The notes under the pieces were generated by a model, which was not told where the DNA came from, did no database searches, and worked only from the letters and a program-made list of their open reading frames with translations. The position numbers were made by a program, and so were the translations under genes. Below, one piece after another: positions 10,436-20,101 of a DNA stretch of 64,000 nucleotides. Within the stretch, counting starts at the first letter, position 1. Every line of letters begins with the position of its first letter. The stretch is taken from positions 2,542,001 to 2,606,000 of the forward strand of contig NC_020516.1 in the NCBI RefSeq assembly GCF_000349945.1, read 5' to 3'. The stretch comes from Azoarcus sp. KH32C (GTDB taxonomy: Bacteria; Pseudomonadota; Gammaproteobacteria; Burkholderiales; Rhodocyclaceae).

Positions 10436-10864
10436 ATGGACGTCGAACGTCTTATTGAACAGGTCGTCACCGGGCTCGGCTTCGAGCTCGTTGATTTCGA
10501 GACTTCCCCGAAGGCCCGCTTGCTGCGAGTCTTCATCGATATCGAGCGCGGGGTCACCGTTGACGACTGCGCAACGGTGAGCAATCAGCTGACGCGGGTG
10601 TTCGAGGTCGAGAACGTCGACTACGACCGGCTGGAAGTCTCCTCGCCGGGCCTCGACCGTCCGCTCAAGAAGCCTGCCGATTTCGAGCGCTTCGTCGGCA
10701 GCGACGTCCAGGTGCGCCTGCGGATGCCGATCGGCAACCAAAGGAATTTTGCCGGGGTGCTGGAAGGCTTCGCCGACGGTGTGGTGCGGCTGAATACCGA
10801 GAAGGGCGAAGTCAGCTTCCCGTTCGACGAGGTCGAAAAGGCCCGCCTGGTACCGAGATTTTGA
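10436..10864 (+). CDS. rimP: Ribosome maturation factor RimP
   Basis: RimP assists 30S subunit assembly. The ATG giving MDVERLIEQVVTGLGFELVDFE was chosen; this yields 142 residues, close to the family's 150. The frame continues 19 codons upstream, but that stretch is the hairpin leader. The motif VSSPGLDRPLKKPADFERFVG is diagnostic. It is first in the operon rimP-nusA-infB-rbfA-truB. Confidence 0.96.
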   Translation: MDVERLIEQVVTGLGFELVDFETSPKARLLRVFIDIERGVTVDDCATVSNQLTRVFEVENVDYDRLEVSSPGLDRPLKKPADFERFVGSDVQVRLRMPIGNQRNFAGVLEGFADGVVRLNTEKGEVSFPFDEVEKARLVPRF

Positions 10865-10889
10865 GATTCGTATGTGGAGGTCTTGATTA

Positions 10890-12365
10890 ATGAGCCGCGA
10901 AATATTGCTGCTTGTCGATGCGCTGGCGCGCGAGAAGAACGTACCCAAGGACATCGTATTCGGTGCTCTTGAAACCGCGCTCGCCTCTGCGACGAAGAAA
11001 CGCATCAACGATGATGCCGACGTGCGTGTGACGATCGATCGCGAAACCGGGGATTACGAGTCCGCGCGGCGTTGGCTCGTGATGCCCGACGAAGAGGTCG
11101 TCAATGACGAGGCCGAGATGGGCATCATCGATGCGCGCGACATCCAGCCCGGTATCCAGTTGGGGGATTACATCGAGGAGCCGCTGGAGCCGATCGATTT
11201 TGGCCGCATCGGCGCGCAGGCCGCCAAGCAGGTCATTCTTCAGCGCATCCGCGATGCCGAGCGCGAGCAGGTTCTGAACGACTTCCTCGATCGCAAGGAA
11301 CATCTGGTTTCGGGGTCGATCAAGCGCATGGAGCGCGGCAACGCGATCATCGAAGTCGGTCGTCTCGAAGCGGTGATTCCGCGTGATCAGATGATCCCGC
11401 GCGAAAACCTTCGCGTCGGCGATCGCGTCAAGGCCTTCTTGCTTCGCATCGATCGTGGCGCCCGCGGCCCGCAACTGATCCTGTCGCGCACTTCGCCCGA
11501 ATTCCTGTGCAAGCTCTTTGAACTGGAAGTCCCGGAAATCGAGGACGGCCTGCTCGAGATGAAGGCTTGCGCACGAGATCCCGGTCTGCGTGCAAAAGTC
11601 GCAGTCCAGTCCAACGATGCGCGGATCGATCCGATCGGCACCTGCGTCGGTTTGCGCGGTTCGCGCGTGACGGCGGTTCGCAATGAGATCGCAGGCGAAC
11701 AGATCGACATCATCGTCTGGTCGCCGGATCCGGCCCAGTTCGTGATCTCTGCTCTGCAACCGGCCGAAGTCGTGTCGATCGTGGTGGACGAAGAGAGCCA
11801 TAGCATGGATGTGGTTGTTGACGACAACAACCTCGCGATTGCGATCGGTCGTAACGGCCAGAACGTGAAGCTAGCAACCGAGTTGACCGGCTGGACCATC
11901 AACCTCATGAGCGAGGAAGAGTCAGCGCGGAAGTCGGGGCAGGAACGTCAGGGCCTGCGGCAGCTGTTCATGGAAAAGCTGGATGTCGATGAGGAACTCG
12001 CGGACATTCTGATCGACGAAGGTTTTTCGTCGCTCGAAGAGGTCGCGTACGTCCCGCTCGCGGAAATGCTCGACATCGACGCGTTTGACGAAGAGACCGT
12101 CAACGAACTGCGTAATCGTGCGCGCAATGTGCTGCTCACCGAAGCGATTGTCACGGAAGAGCAGTTGGAAAATGTTTCCGACGACCTGATCCATCTCGAA
12201 GGTATGGACAAGCCGCTGGCAGCCAAGCTGGCGGAGCATGGGGTGCGTACTCGTGACGATCTCGCCGACCTGGCGGTTGACGAACTGGTCGAGATCGCCG
12301 GAATCGAACAGGAACGTGCCAGCGCGCTGATCTCGGTCGCGCGTGCGCACTGGTTCGAAGAATGA
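10890..12365 (+). CDS. nusA: Transcription termination/antitermination protein NusA
   Basis: A 491-residue RNA polymerase-associated factor for pausing, termination and antitermination. Domain order is an N-terminal RNAP-binding domain (1-130), S1 (about 135-200), two KH domains (GLRGSRV near 255 and AIGRNGQNVKLA near 315) and two C-terminal acidic helix-hairpin-helix repeats (375-490). The length matches E. coli NusA, so both AR repeats are present. A good ribosome site (GGAGG) precedes the ATG. It lies 25 bases after rimP. Confidence 0.98.
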   Translation: MSREILLLVDALAREKNVPKDIVFGALETALASATKKRINDDADVRVTIDRETGDYESARRWLVMPDEEVVNDEAEMGIIDARDIQPGIQLGDYIEEPLEPIDFGRIGAQAAKQVILQRIRDAEREQVLNDFLDRKEHLVSGSIKRMERGNAIIEVGRLEAVIPRDQMIPRENLRVGDRVKAFLLRIDRGARGPQLILSRTSPEFLCKLFELEVPEIEDGLLEMKACARDPGLRAKVAVQSNDARIDPIGTCVGLRGSRVTAVRNEIAGEQIDIIVWSPDPAQFVISALQPAEVVSIVVDEESHSMDVVVDDNNLAIAIGRNGQNVKLATELTGWTINLMSEEESARKSGQERQGLRQLFMEKLDVDEELADILIDEGFSSLEEVAYVPLAEMLDIDAFDEETVNELRNRARNVLLTEAIVTEEQLENVSDDLIHLEGMDKPLAAKLAEHGVRTRDDLADLAVDELVEIAGIEQERASALISVARAHWFEE

Positions 12366-12378
12366 GGGGAAGGCACTG

Positions 12379-15225
12379 ATGGAACAAATGAGCGTAAACC
12401 AGTTTGCCGGCGAACTGCGCATGCCGGCTGCGGTCCTGCTCGAGCAACTGCAGAAAGCCGGTGTGCACAAGACCAGCCCGAGCGAGTTGCTGACCGAACA
12501 TGACAAGGCCAGGCTTTTGGAATATCTGCGTCGTTCGCACGGTGAAAGCCAGCCGAAGGGCAAGATCACGCTGACGCGTAAGCAAACCTCCGAGATCCGG
12601 GCGACTGATTCGTCCGGACGTGCACGCACGGTGCAGGTGGAAGTTCGCAAGAAGCGCGTCTTCGTCAAGCGGGACGAGCTGGGCGTCGAGTCCGCGGTGC
12701 AGGAAGCGCTGACGGCGGAGGAGTCTGCTGACGCATTGTCCGAAGTCGCCGATTTCGAGGTCGAACAGGCTGTAGCTCCCGAGCTTGAGCCGGTGCTTCA
12801 GGAGGCCGCTCCCGTGGTCGAGCCGGAGTCGGTCGAAGAGCCGGCACCGGAGCCCGAACCCGTGCCTGAGTCCGAACCTGAACCTGAGCCCGAGCCTGAG
12901 GCGGTTCCGGAGCCCGAGCCCGTCGAAACGGAAGTCGTTGCAGAGAATCCGTCCGACGAGCCCGTGACCGTGCGCGAAGCCGCCGCCGTCCAGCGCAAGC
13001 CTTTGAGCGTCTCGATCTTGAGCGATGAGGAACGCGCGGCGCGAGAGCGTGAGGCTCGTCGTCACGAAGAGCTGCGTGCCCGTCAACTTGCCGATCTGAA
13101 GGCGAAGCAGGAGCGCGAAGCGTCTGCCCGCGCTGCCGCTGAGGCACGTCGTGCCGAAGAAGAGGCCCGTGTCCGCGCCGACGCCGAGAAGCGTGCTGAG
13201 GCTGCAAAGGCGCCGGCGAAGGAAGCCAAGGGACCGAGCGGGACCCTGCACCGTCCCGCCAAGGCCGACGATCGGGCGGCCGGCAAGGACGCGAAGCGTG
13301 GTCCCCGTAGCGGCGAGGCCGCAGGCGAAGGCGAAAAGCGACGCGGCTTGAAGACCCGAGGCGAAGTTGGCGCGACCACCGGCTCCTGGCGCGGTGCCCG
13401 GGGCGGCGGCCGTCATGGTCGTGGCCAGGCCGATGAGCAAAAGGGTTTCCAGGCGCCGGTGGAGCCGGTCGTTCGGGAGATCCATGTCCCCGAAACCATC
13501 TCCGTTGCGGATCTTGCGCACAAGATGGCCGTCAAGGCGACCGAGGTGATCAAGGCCCTGATGAAGATGGGTTCGATGGTTACCATCAACCAGGTTCTCG
13601 ACCAGGAAACAGCGATGATCCTGGTGGAGGAACTCGGGCACAAGGCTGTGGCCGCGAAGCTGGACGATCCGGATGCCTTCCTGGCTGATGCGGATAGCAT
13701 GCACGACGCCACGGAAGAACCGAGGGCGCCGGTCGTGACGGTGATGGGTCACGTCGACCACGGCAAGACCTCGCTGCTCGACTACATCCGCCGGGCGAAA
13801 GTCGCGTCCGGCGAGGCGGGCGGCATTACGCAGCACATCGGCGCGTATCACGTCGAAACCGATCGCGGCATGCTCACCTTCCTCGATACCCCGGGTCACG
13901 AGGCATTTACGGCGATGCGCGCACGCGGTGCCAAGGCGACCGACATCGTCATTCTGGTGGTTGCGGCCGACGACGGTGTGATGCCGCAGACGCGCGAGGC
14001 GATCCACCACGCGCAGGCTGCGGGCGTGCCGCTGGTGGTGGCGGTCAACAAGATCGACAAGCACGATGCGAACCCGGAGCGCGTCAAGCAGGAACTGATC
14101 GCCGAAGGCGTGGTTCCTGAGGAATTCGGTGGCGAAGTCATGTTCATCAACGTCTCGGCCAAGACCGGTCAGGGCATCGACGAACTGCTGGAAGGCGTTC
14201 TGCTACAGGCCGAAGTGCTGGAGCTGAAAGCGCCGGCTGACAGCCCGGCGAAGGGCCTGATCATCGAAGCTCGGCTCGACAAGGGGCGTGGTCCCGTCGC
14301 GACGATGCTGGTCCAGTCGGGTACGCTGCGCAAGGGCGACATTATGCTGGTCGGCGCCACCTTCGGCCGCATCCGCGCGATGCTGGACGAAAACGGCAAA
14401 GCCATCGATGAAGCCGGTCCGTCGATTCCGGTCGAAGTGCTCGGTCTGGCGGACGTTCCCGCGGCCGGTGACGAAGCGATCGTGTTGGCCGACGAAAAGA
14501 AGGCACGCGAAATCGCGCTCTTCCGGCAAGGCAAGTTCCGCGAAGTCAAGCTCGCGAAGCAGCAGGCCGCGAAGCTCGAAAGCATGTTCGAGCAAATGTC
14601 GGAAGGCGAGGTCAAGACGCTTCCGCTCATCGTCAAGGCCGACGTGCAAGGTTCGCAGGAAGCGCTGGTCCAGGCGCTCAACAAGCTCTCGACGGACGAA
14701 GTTCGCGTCAATGCGATCCACGCCGGCGTCGGCGGGATCACCGAATCGGACGTCAACCTTGCCCAGGCTTCGGGCGCTGTCATCATCGGCTTCAATACGC
14801 GGGCCGATGCCGGTGCCAGAAAGCTTGCGGAAAACTTCGGCGTGGATATCCGCTACTACAACATCATCTACGACGCTGTGGATGAAGTGAAAGCAGCGCT
14901 ATCCGGCCTGCTCGCGCCCGAAAGACGGGAGAACGCGCTGGGTCTGGTCGAAGTTCGCCAGGTCTTCCGTGTTCCGAAGGTCGGGGCCGTGGCGGGTTGC
15001 TACGTGCTCGAAGGTCTCGTCAAGCGCGGCTCCCAGATCCGTGTCCTTCGCGACAACGTGGTCATCCACACCGGGGAACTCGAGTCGCTCAAGCGCTTCA
15101 AGGACGACGTCAAGGAAGTCAAGTTCGGATTCGAATGCGGCCTGTCGATCAAGAACTTCAACGACGTCCAGGAGGGCGACCAGCTTGAAGTGTTCGAGAT
15201 CCAGGAAATCGCCCGGACGCTGTAA
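12379..15225 (+). CDS. infB: Translation initiation factor IF-2
   Basis: IF-2 is the GTPase that places fMet-tRNA on the ribosome. The ATG at 12379 gives MEQMSVNQFAGELRMP, with GGGGAAGG upstream; another ATG lies three codons later. Of 948 residues, the first 450 are a helical N-domain, a Pro-Glu repeat tract (about residues 150-195) and a charged Ala/Arg/Glu segment. The G1 motif GHVDHGKT is at 457-464, followed by DTPGHE and NKID. IF-2 domains II-IV complete the protein. The start lies 13 bases after nusA. Confidence 0.97.
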   Translation: MEQMSVNQFAGELRMPAAVLLEQLQKAGVHKTSPSELLTEHDKARLLEYLRRSHGESQPKGKITLTRKQTSEIRATDSSGRARTVQVEVRKKRVFVKRDELGVESAVQEALTAEESADALSEVADFEVEQAVAPELEPVLQEAAPVVEPESVEEPAPEPEPVPESEPEPEPEPEAVPEPEPVETEVVAENPSDEPVTVREAAAVQRKPLSVSILSDEERAAREREARRHEELRARQLADLKAKQEREASARAAAEARRAEEEARVRADAEKRAEAAKAPAKEAKGPSGTLHRPAKADDRAAGKDAKRGPRSGEAAGEGEKRRGLKTRGEVGATTGSWRGARGGGRHGRGQADEQKGFQAPVEPVVREIHVPETISVADLAHKMAVKATEVIKALMKMGSMVTINQVLDQETAMILVEELGHKAVAAKLDDPDAFLADADSMHDATEEPRAPVVTVMGHVDHGKTSLLDYIRRAKVASGEAGGITQHIGAYHVETDRGMLTFLDTPGHEAFTAMRARGAKATDIVILVVAADDGVMPQTREAIHHAQAAGVPLVVAVNKIDKHDANPERVKQELIAEGVVPEEFGGEVMFINVSAKTGQGIDELLEGVLLQAEVLELKAPADSPAKGLIIEARLDKGRGPVATMLVQSGTLRKGDIMLVGATFGRIRAMLDENGKAIDEAGPSIPVEVLGLADVPAAGDEAIVLADEKKAREIALFRQGKFREVKLAKQQAAKLESMFEQMSEGEVKTLPLIVKADVQGSQEALVQALNKLSTDEVRVNAIHAGVGGITESDVNLAQASGAVIIGFNTRADAGARKLAENFGVDIRYYNIIYDAVDEVKAALSGLLAPERRENALGLVEVRQVFRVPKVGAVAGCYVLEGLVKRGSQIRVLRDNVVIHTGELESLKRFKDDVKEVKFGFECGLSIKNFNDVQEGDQLEVFEIQEIARTL

Positions 15226-15227
15226 TC

Positions 15228-15611
15228 ATGCCGAAGGAGTTTTCCCGTAGTCAGCGCGTGAAGGAGCAAATCCGCCGCGAACTGGCGGAGTTGATCCGGC
15301 TCGAGGTGAAGGATCCCCGCGTGGGATTCATCACCTTGACCGACGTCGAAATCACGCCGGATTACGCGCACGCGAAGGTGTTCTTTACGTCGATGAAGGG
15401 TGAGGAAGGCTTGTCCGAGATCCTCACCGGTCTTCGCCGGGCGAGCGGCTTTCTGCGCCGCGAACTCGGACGACGTATCCGCATCCATACCATTCCCGAA
15501 CTCCATTTCCATTACGATGCGTCGGTGGAACGTGGAAGTCGGCTATCACGTCTCATCGACGAAGTTGTCCGCGACGACAACGCCCGTCATACCGACGATC
15601 CGGAAGACTGA
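15228..15611 (+). CDS. rbfA: Ribosome-binding factor A
   Basis: RbfA binds the 30S subunit and aids 16S 5'-end maturation. The 127-residue protein has the KH-like family core SQRVKEQIRRELAELIRLEVKDPRVG and TDVEITPDYAHAKVFF. It begins three bases after the infB stop and is followed five bases later by truB, so it belongs to the same transcript. Confidence 0.96.
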   Translation: MPKEFSRSQRVKEQIRRELAELIRLEVKDPRVGFITLTDVEITPDYAHAKVFFTSMKGEEGLSEILTGLRRASGFLRRELGRRIRIHTIPELHFHYDASVERGSRLSRLIDEVVRDDNARHTDDPED

Positions 15612-15616
15612 ATCAG

Positions 15617-16552
15617 TTGAGGGTCCAGAAACAAACTCGATCGCCGCGTCGGCAGGTCGACGGCGTGCTGTTGCTCGACAAGCACGCCGGACTGACCTCG
15701 AACGCTGCCCTCCAGACTGCCCGGCGACTGCTCAATGCCGCCAAGGCCGGACATACGGGCACGCTCGATCCCATGGCGACCGGCTTGTTGCCGCTGACCT
15801 TTGGCGAGGCGACGAAGTTTTCGCAGATGCTGCTCGACGCGGACAAGGAATACGAAGCGACCGTGCAACTCGGCGTCGAGACCGATACGGGCGATGCGGA
15901 AGGGTCGGTTGTCGCAACAACAGAGTTGCCTGCAGGGATTTCCGGTGACGCGATTCTTTCCGTGTTGCCAAGCTTCATGGGGGAAATCGAGCAGATTCCG
16001 CCCATCTACTCGGCGCTCAAGCGCGCCGGCAAACCCCTTTACGAGTATGCGCGGGCGGGCATTGAAGTCGAGATCGAGCCGCGTCGCATCACCATTCATG
16101 CCCTCGAGCTGCTGGACTGGAACGGCTCTGCGTTCCGAATTCGCGTCGCTTGCTCGAAGGGAACGTACATTCGAACACTCGGCATGGATCTCGGCCGGGC
16201 GCTCGGTTGTAGTGCTCATTTGTCCGCCCTCAGGCGCACCCGCATCGGCCAGTTCAATGTTGCGGATGCAGTTTCGATCGGCACGCTGGAAACGGTCGAG
16301 CCGGGCGGGCGGGACGGATATCTCGCGTCAGTCGACGCCTTGGTGCGACATCTGGATGAGGTCGAACTGGGTGAAGGCGATGCCGGGGCATTGATGCAGG
16401 GACGCGTGATTCGCGTGGATCCGAAGGTATGCGGACTTGTTCGGGTCTACGATGCTGCGACGAGGCGGTTTCTCGGACTTGCAGAGTGCATGGATGGGCG
16501 TTTGGCCGCAAAACGCCTCATTGCGACACCCGGTTCCGTTCAGGCGGAATGA
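15617..16552 (+). CDS. truB: tRNA pseudouridine(55) synthase
   Basis: TruB makes pseudouridine 55 in the T-loop of tRNAs. The catalytic aspartate is D51 in GHTGTLDPMATG. The sequence also shows KEYEATVQLGVETDTGDAEG and the C-terminal PUA-like region. The best available start is a TTG (311 residues); no ATG lies early enough to preserve the N-terminal VDGVLLLDKHAG strand. It is the last gene of the rimP operon. Confidence 0.95.
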   Translation: MRVQKQTRSPRRQVDGVLLLDKHAGLTSNAALQTARRLLNAAKAGHTGTLDPMATGLLPLTFGEATKFSQMLLDADKEYEATVQLGVETDTGDAEGSVVATTELPAGISGDAILSVLPSFMGEIEQIPPIYSALKRAGKPLYEYARAGIEVEIEPRRITIHALELLDWNGSAFRIRVACSKGTYIRTLGMDLGRALGCSAHLSALRRTRIGQFNVADAVSIGTLETVEPGGRDGYLASVDALVRHLDEVELGEGDAGALMQGRVIRVDPKVCGLVRVYDAATRRFLGLAECMDGRLAAKRLIATPGSVQAE

Positions 16553-16558
16553 TAAACA

Positions 16559-16588
16559 TTGAGTTTTATTTGGCGCGTTGGGTATAAT
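16559..16588 (+). promoter_or_regulatory. Promoter for rpsO (and pnp)
   Basis: -35 TTGAGT, an 18-bp spacer and a consensus -10 TATAAT. It begins six bases after the truB stop and about 40 bases before the rpsO ATG. Confidence 0.75.
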
Positions 16589-16630
16589 CCCACGCTTCTG
16601 ATTGGCAGAAAGAAAAGAGTAAACACGCAC

Positions 16631-16900
16631 ATGGCTCTCGATACCGCAACCAAGTCGCAGGTCGTCACCGACTTCCAGCGCGCGCAAGGCGACACCGGCT
16701 CCCCTGAAGTCCAGGTCGCTCTGCTGACCGCTCGCATCAATGGCCTGACCGGCCACTTCAAGGCAAACGCCAAGGACCATCACTCCCGTCGCGGGCTGTT
16801 GAAGATGGTCAGCCAGCGCCGCAAGCTGCTTGACTACCTGAAGCGCAACAACGTCGACGCTTATCGTAACCTGATCGAGCGTCTGGGTCTGCGCAAGTAA
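16631..16900 (+). CDS. rpsO: 30S ribosomal protein S15
   Basis: The 89-residue S15 begins MALDTATKSQVVTDFQRAQGD and carries the 16S-binding segment GHFKANAKDHHSRRGLL. The frame is open further upstream from a TTG, but that part contains the promoter, so the ATG at 16631 is the start. S15 is a primary 16S-binding protein. The rpsO-pnp order is widely conserved. Confidence 0.98.
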   Translation: MALDTATKSQVVTDFQRAQGDTGSPEVQVALLTARINGLTGHFKANAKDHHSRRGLLKMVSQRRKLLDYLKRNNVDAYRNLIERLGLRK

Positions 16901-16952
16901 TTTGCCGGCCGTGTCGAGTCTGACAGCGTCGAATAAGGCAGATTAAGCCAGC

Positions 16953-16995
16953 AAGCCGGTGCAGATCCAGATGGGTCTGCACCGGCTTTGTTTTT
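16953..16995 (+). terminator. Intrinsic terminator after rpsO
   Basis: A 13-bp perfect stem (AAGCCGGTGCAGA with its complement), a 10-base loop and a TTGTTTTTG run. It separates rpsO from pnp and probably lets only part of the transcription continue. Confidence 0.85.
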
Positions 16996-17076
16996 GATTG
17001 GCCGTCACGGCGCCCAGAACGATCGAACAGCGCAGTTGTGGTTCGCTGCACAAACTTATCGAAAAGGAAAATCAAC

Positions 17077-19179
17077 TTGCCTACCGCAATCAAAAAGACC
17101 TTCGCTTACGGGGCGCACACCGTTACCCTTGAGACCGGCGAAATTGCCCGTCAGGCAGGTGGTGCGGTTATCGTCAACATGGACGATACCGTCGTGCTGG
17201 CGACCGTGGTCGCCGCCAAGGAAGCCAAAGCGGGTCAGGACTTCTTTCCGCTGACCGTCGATTACGTCGAGAAATTCTACGCAGCCGGCCGCATTCCCGG
17301 CGGTTTCTTCAAGCGTGAAGGCCGTCCGACGGAAAAGGAAACGCTGACCAGCCGCCTCATCGACCGCCCGATTCGTCCGCTCTTCCCGGATGGCTTCTAC
17401 AACGAAGTTCAAATCATCGTCACGGTTCTCTCGCTGAATCCCGAGATCGATCCGGATATGCCGGCGATGATCGCAGCATCGGCTGCATTGGCAATTTCCG
17501 GCGTTCCTTTCATGGGTCCGATCGGCGCCTGCCGCGTCGGTTACGTGAATGGCGAATACGTCCTCAACCCGACCGTCGAGCAGCTCAAGAGCAGCCAGCT
17601 CAACCTCGTCGTGGCCGGTACCGAAGTTGCAGTCCTGATGGTCGAATCGGAAGCGAACGAGCTGTCGGAAGAGGTCATGCTCGGCTCGGTCGTCTTCGGC
17701 CATCAGCAGATGCAGGCCGCGATTCGTGCAATTAACGAGCTGGTCGAAGTCGCCGGCAAGCCCGAATGGAACTGGCAGCCGCCTGCCAAGAACGAGCCGC
17801 TGATTGCCCGCATCAAGGAACTGGCGGGCGCTCAGGTGGAGGAGGCTTTCCGCATCACCAGCAAGCAAGCGCGGACCGAGCGTCTCAACGAAATCCGCAA
17901 GCAGGCCATCGCTGCCATCTCGGAAGGTGTCGAAGACGTCCCGTCGGCGAACGAGCTGAAGGATATCTTCCACGAACTCGAAGCCGGTGTGGTTCGCAGC
18001 CGCATTCTGGCCGGCGAGCCGCGGATCGACGGTCGCGATACGCGCACCGTGCGTCCCATCGACATCCGTGTTGGCGTCCTGCCGCGCACTCACGGATCCG
18101 CGCTGTTTACCCGCGGTGAAACGCAGGCTCTCGTTATCGCGACCCTGGGTACCGGCCGCGACGAGCAGATCATCGACGCGATCGCCGGCGAGTACCGCGA
18201 GAACTTCCTGCTTCACTACAACTTCCCTCCGTTCTCGACGGGTGAAACGGGGCGTATGGGCGTGACGAAGCGGCGCGAGGTCGGTCATGGCCGCCTCGCC
18301 AAGCGCGCGCTCGTGGCTGCTTTGCCGGCACCGGAAGAGTTCAGCTATACCATCCGCGTCGTGTCGGAGATCACCGAGTCCAACGGCTCGAGCTCGATGG
18401 CATCGGTGTGCGGCGGTTCGCTGGCCATGATGGATGCGGGCGTGCCGATGAGGGCCCATGTGGCGGGCATCGCGATGGGCCTGATCAAGGAAGGCAATCG
18501 CTTCGCCGTGCTGACCGACATTCTCGGCGACGAAGATCATCTGGGTGACATGGACTTCAAGGTGGCTGGTACCGAGAACGGTGTCACGGCCCTGCAGATG
18601 GACATCAAGATCCAGGGCATCACGAAGGAAATCATGCAGGTCGCGCTTGGCCAGGCGCGCGAAGGTCGCATGCACATCCTCGGCATCATGAAGCAATCGC
18701 TGGCGTCGCATCGTGGCGAAGTGTCCGAGTTCGCGCCGCGCATGCTGACCATGAAGATCAATCCGGAGAAGATCCGTGACGTGATCGGCAAGGGCGGGGC
18801 GGTAATCCGTGCGCTGCAGGAAGAAACCGGCACGATCATCGAGCTCGAGGATGACGGCAGCGTGACGATCTCGTCGGTCAGCGCCGAGGGCGCGGAAGCG
18901 GCGAAGAAGCGTATCGAAGCCATTACTGCAGAAGTCGAGGTCGGCAAGGTCTACGAAGGCACTGTCATGCGCCTACTGGACTTTGGCGCGATCGTGAACA
19001 TCCTGCCGGGCCGCGACGGCCTGCTGCATGTTTCGCAGATTGCGAACGAACGCGTTAACAACGTGGCCGATTACGTCAAGGAAGGCCAGGTCGTCCGCGT
19101 GAAGGTTCTCGAGACCGACGAGCGCGGCAAGATCCGCCTGAGCATGAAAGCGCTGCTGGAGAAGCCGGCAGCCGAGTAA
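17077..19179 (+). CDS. pnp: Polyribonucleotide nucleotidyltransferase (PNPase)
   Basis: PNPase is the 3'-5' phosphorolytic exoribonuclease of the RNA degradosome. The start is TTG at 17077 (PTAIKKTFAYGAHTVTLETG), with AAAAGGAAAA upstream, giving 700 residues, the normal size. Two RNase PH domains (1-210 and about 315-540) flank a helical domain. The KH domain (VIGKGGAVIRALQEETG) and the S1 domain (GKVYEGTVMRLLDFGAIVN) end the protein. The frame opens 13 codons earlier, but with no supporting ribosome site. Confidence 0.97.
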   Translation: MPTAIKKTFAYGAHTVTLETGEIARQAGGAVIVNMDDTVVLATVVAAKEAKAGQDFFPLTVDYVEKFYAAGRIPGGFFKREGRPTEKETLTSRLIDRPIRPLFPDGFYNEVQIIVTVLSLNPEIDPDMPAMIAASAALAISGVPFMGPIGACRVGYVNGEYVLNPTVEQLKSSQLNLVVAGTEVAVLMVESEANELSEEVMLGSVVFGHQQMQAAIRAINELVEVAGKPEWNWQPPAKNEPLIARIKELAGAQVEEAFRITSKQARTERLNEIRKQAIAAISEGVEDVPSANELKDIFHELEAGVVRSRILAGEPRIDGRDTRTVRPIDIRVGVLPRTHGSALFTRGETQALVIATLGTGRDEQIIDAIAGEYRENFLLHYNFPPFSTGETGRMGVTKRREVGHGRLAKRALVAALPAPEEFSYTIRVVSEITESNGSSSMASVCGGSLAMMDAGVPMRAHVAGIAMGLIKEGNRFAVLTDILGDEDHLGDMDFKVAGTENGVTALQMDIKIQGITKEIMQVALGQAREGRMHILGIMKQSLASHRGEVSEFAPRMLTMKINPEKIRDVIGKGGAVIRALQEETGTIIELEDDGSVTISSVSAEGAEAAKKRIEAITAEVEVGKVYEGTVMRLLDFGAIVNILPGRDGLLHVSQIANERVNNVADYVKEGQVVRVKVLETDERGKIRLSMKALLEKPAAE

Positions 19180-19209
19180 GCTGTGCATGTGCGGCGAAAG
19201 CCGCAATGC

Positions 19210-19239
19210 AAAAAGGGGACGCCGCGGCGTCCCCTTTTT
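19210..19239. terminator. Bidirectional terminator between pnp and dksA
   Basis: A 14-base inverted repeat, AAAAAGGGGACGCC with its complement, with only two bases between the arms. The A and T runs at both ends make it work in either direction, which suits the convergent pnp and dksA genes. Confidence 0.85.
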
Positions 19240-19283
19240 GTTGCCTCGGAGCTTGATCGTCCGGGGCTGGCCCTTGATAGGGC

Positions 19284-19709
19284 TTACTTTGCGACTTGGC
19301 GCTCGCGCATTTCCTCAAGCGTCTTGCAGTCGATGCAGAGCGTCGCAGTCGGACGGGCTTCGAGGCGTTTGAGGCCGATCTCGACGCCGCAGCTGTCGCA
19401 ATATCCGTATTCCCCGGCCGTGATTCTGGCGATTGCCTCGTCGATCTTCTTGATCAGCTTCCGTTCACGGTCGCGGTTGCGCAGTTCGAGTGCAATGTCG
19501 GACTCCTGGCTTGCGCGGTCATTGGGATCTGCAAAAACCGTCGCCTCGTCCTGCATCGTATGAACGGTGCGTTCGATATCGCCCGCAAGTTCCTGCTTCA
19601 CCGACTCGAGCATCTCGCGGAAGTGCGCCAGTTGCTTCTCGCTCATGTAATCCTCGCCCTTGGCGGGGATGTACGGCGGAAACTGTTTGTGGAGTGTATC
19701 GTCTGGCAT
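19284..19709 (-). CDS. dksA: RNA polymerase-binding transcription factor DksA
   Basis: DksA binds the RNAP secondary channel and, with ppGpp, adjusts rRNA, tRNA and amino-acid promoters. The 141-residue protein has the coiled-coil tip DPNDRASQ (D61, D64, A66) and a four-cysteine zinc finger, C104-x2-C107 and C125-x2-C128. It converges on pnp and diverges from a tRNA cluster whose promoter has the GC-rich discriminator typical of DksA-responsive promoters. Confidence 0.97.
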   Translation of the reverse strand: MPDDTLHKQFPPYIPAKGEDYMSEKQLAHFREMLESVKQELAGDIERTVHTMQDEATVFADPNDRASQESDIALELRNRDRERKLIKKIDEAIARITAGEYGYCDSCGVEIGLKRLEARPTATLCIDCKTLEEMRERQVAK

Positions 19710-19836
19710 GACTTCGACTTCCGGTTGGTTATAGAAAGAAGCGAACTAATATCAGAATCCGCCGTCGCGGGCAAGCAACAAGCGTAGCGCGCCGCGTTTT
19801 TGGTTTTTTCGTTAAATGTGGTTTTCTAATTGGTGT

Positions 19837-19865
19837 TTGACGCGTGCCTAAGGTGTGTGTATTAT
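19837..19865 (+). promoter_or_regulatory. Promoter of the tRNA cluster
   Basis: -35 TTGACG, a 17-bp spacer and -10 TATTAT, ending 10 bases before tRNA-Pro. The stretch after the -10 box (TCGCGGCTC) is GC-rich, as in stringently controlled stable-RNA promoters. Confidence 0.8.
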
Positions 19866-19875
19866 TCGCGGCTCT

Positions 19876-19952
19876 CGGGGTGTAGCGCAGTCCGGTAGCG
19901 CGCTTGCTTTGGGAGCAAGATGTCGGGGGTTCGAATCCCTCCACCCCGACCA
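19876..19952 (+). tRNA. tRNA-Pro (anticodon TGG)
   Basis: The acceptor arm CGGGGTG pairs with CACCCCG. The anticodon stem CTTGC/GCAAG encloses the loop TTTGGGA, giving anticodon TGG. The T-loop is TTCGAAT, and CCA is encoded at the 3' end. Total length is 77 bases. Confidence 0.96.
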
Positions 19953-19979
19953 GCTATCCCCCGAATAGCCCAACGGGAT

Positions 19980-20056
19980 CTGCCCGTAGCTCAATTGGAT
20001 AGAGCACCGGCCTTCTAAGCCGGGGGTTACAGGTTCGATCCCTGTCGGGCAGGCCA
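19980..20056 (+). tRNA. tRNA-Arg (anticodon TCT)
   Basis: The acceptor arm CTGCCCG pairs with CGGGCAG, and the discriminator is G. The anticodon stem CCGGC/GCCGG holds the loop CTTCTAA with anticodon TCT. The T-arm is ACAGG-TTCGATC-CCTGT, and CCA is encoded. Confidence 0.95.
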
Positions 20057-20101
20057 AACAGGTTTTCGAATGCAGGCGTTTCAAGCATTCACGAGGTAAG
20101 T

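Noticed and set aside
12151..14064. 637-codon reverse frame over infB
   Set aside because: It mirrors the IF-2 gene; the Leu/Arg-rich translation derives from the charged repeat region.
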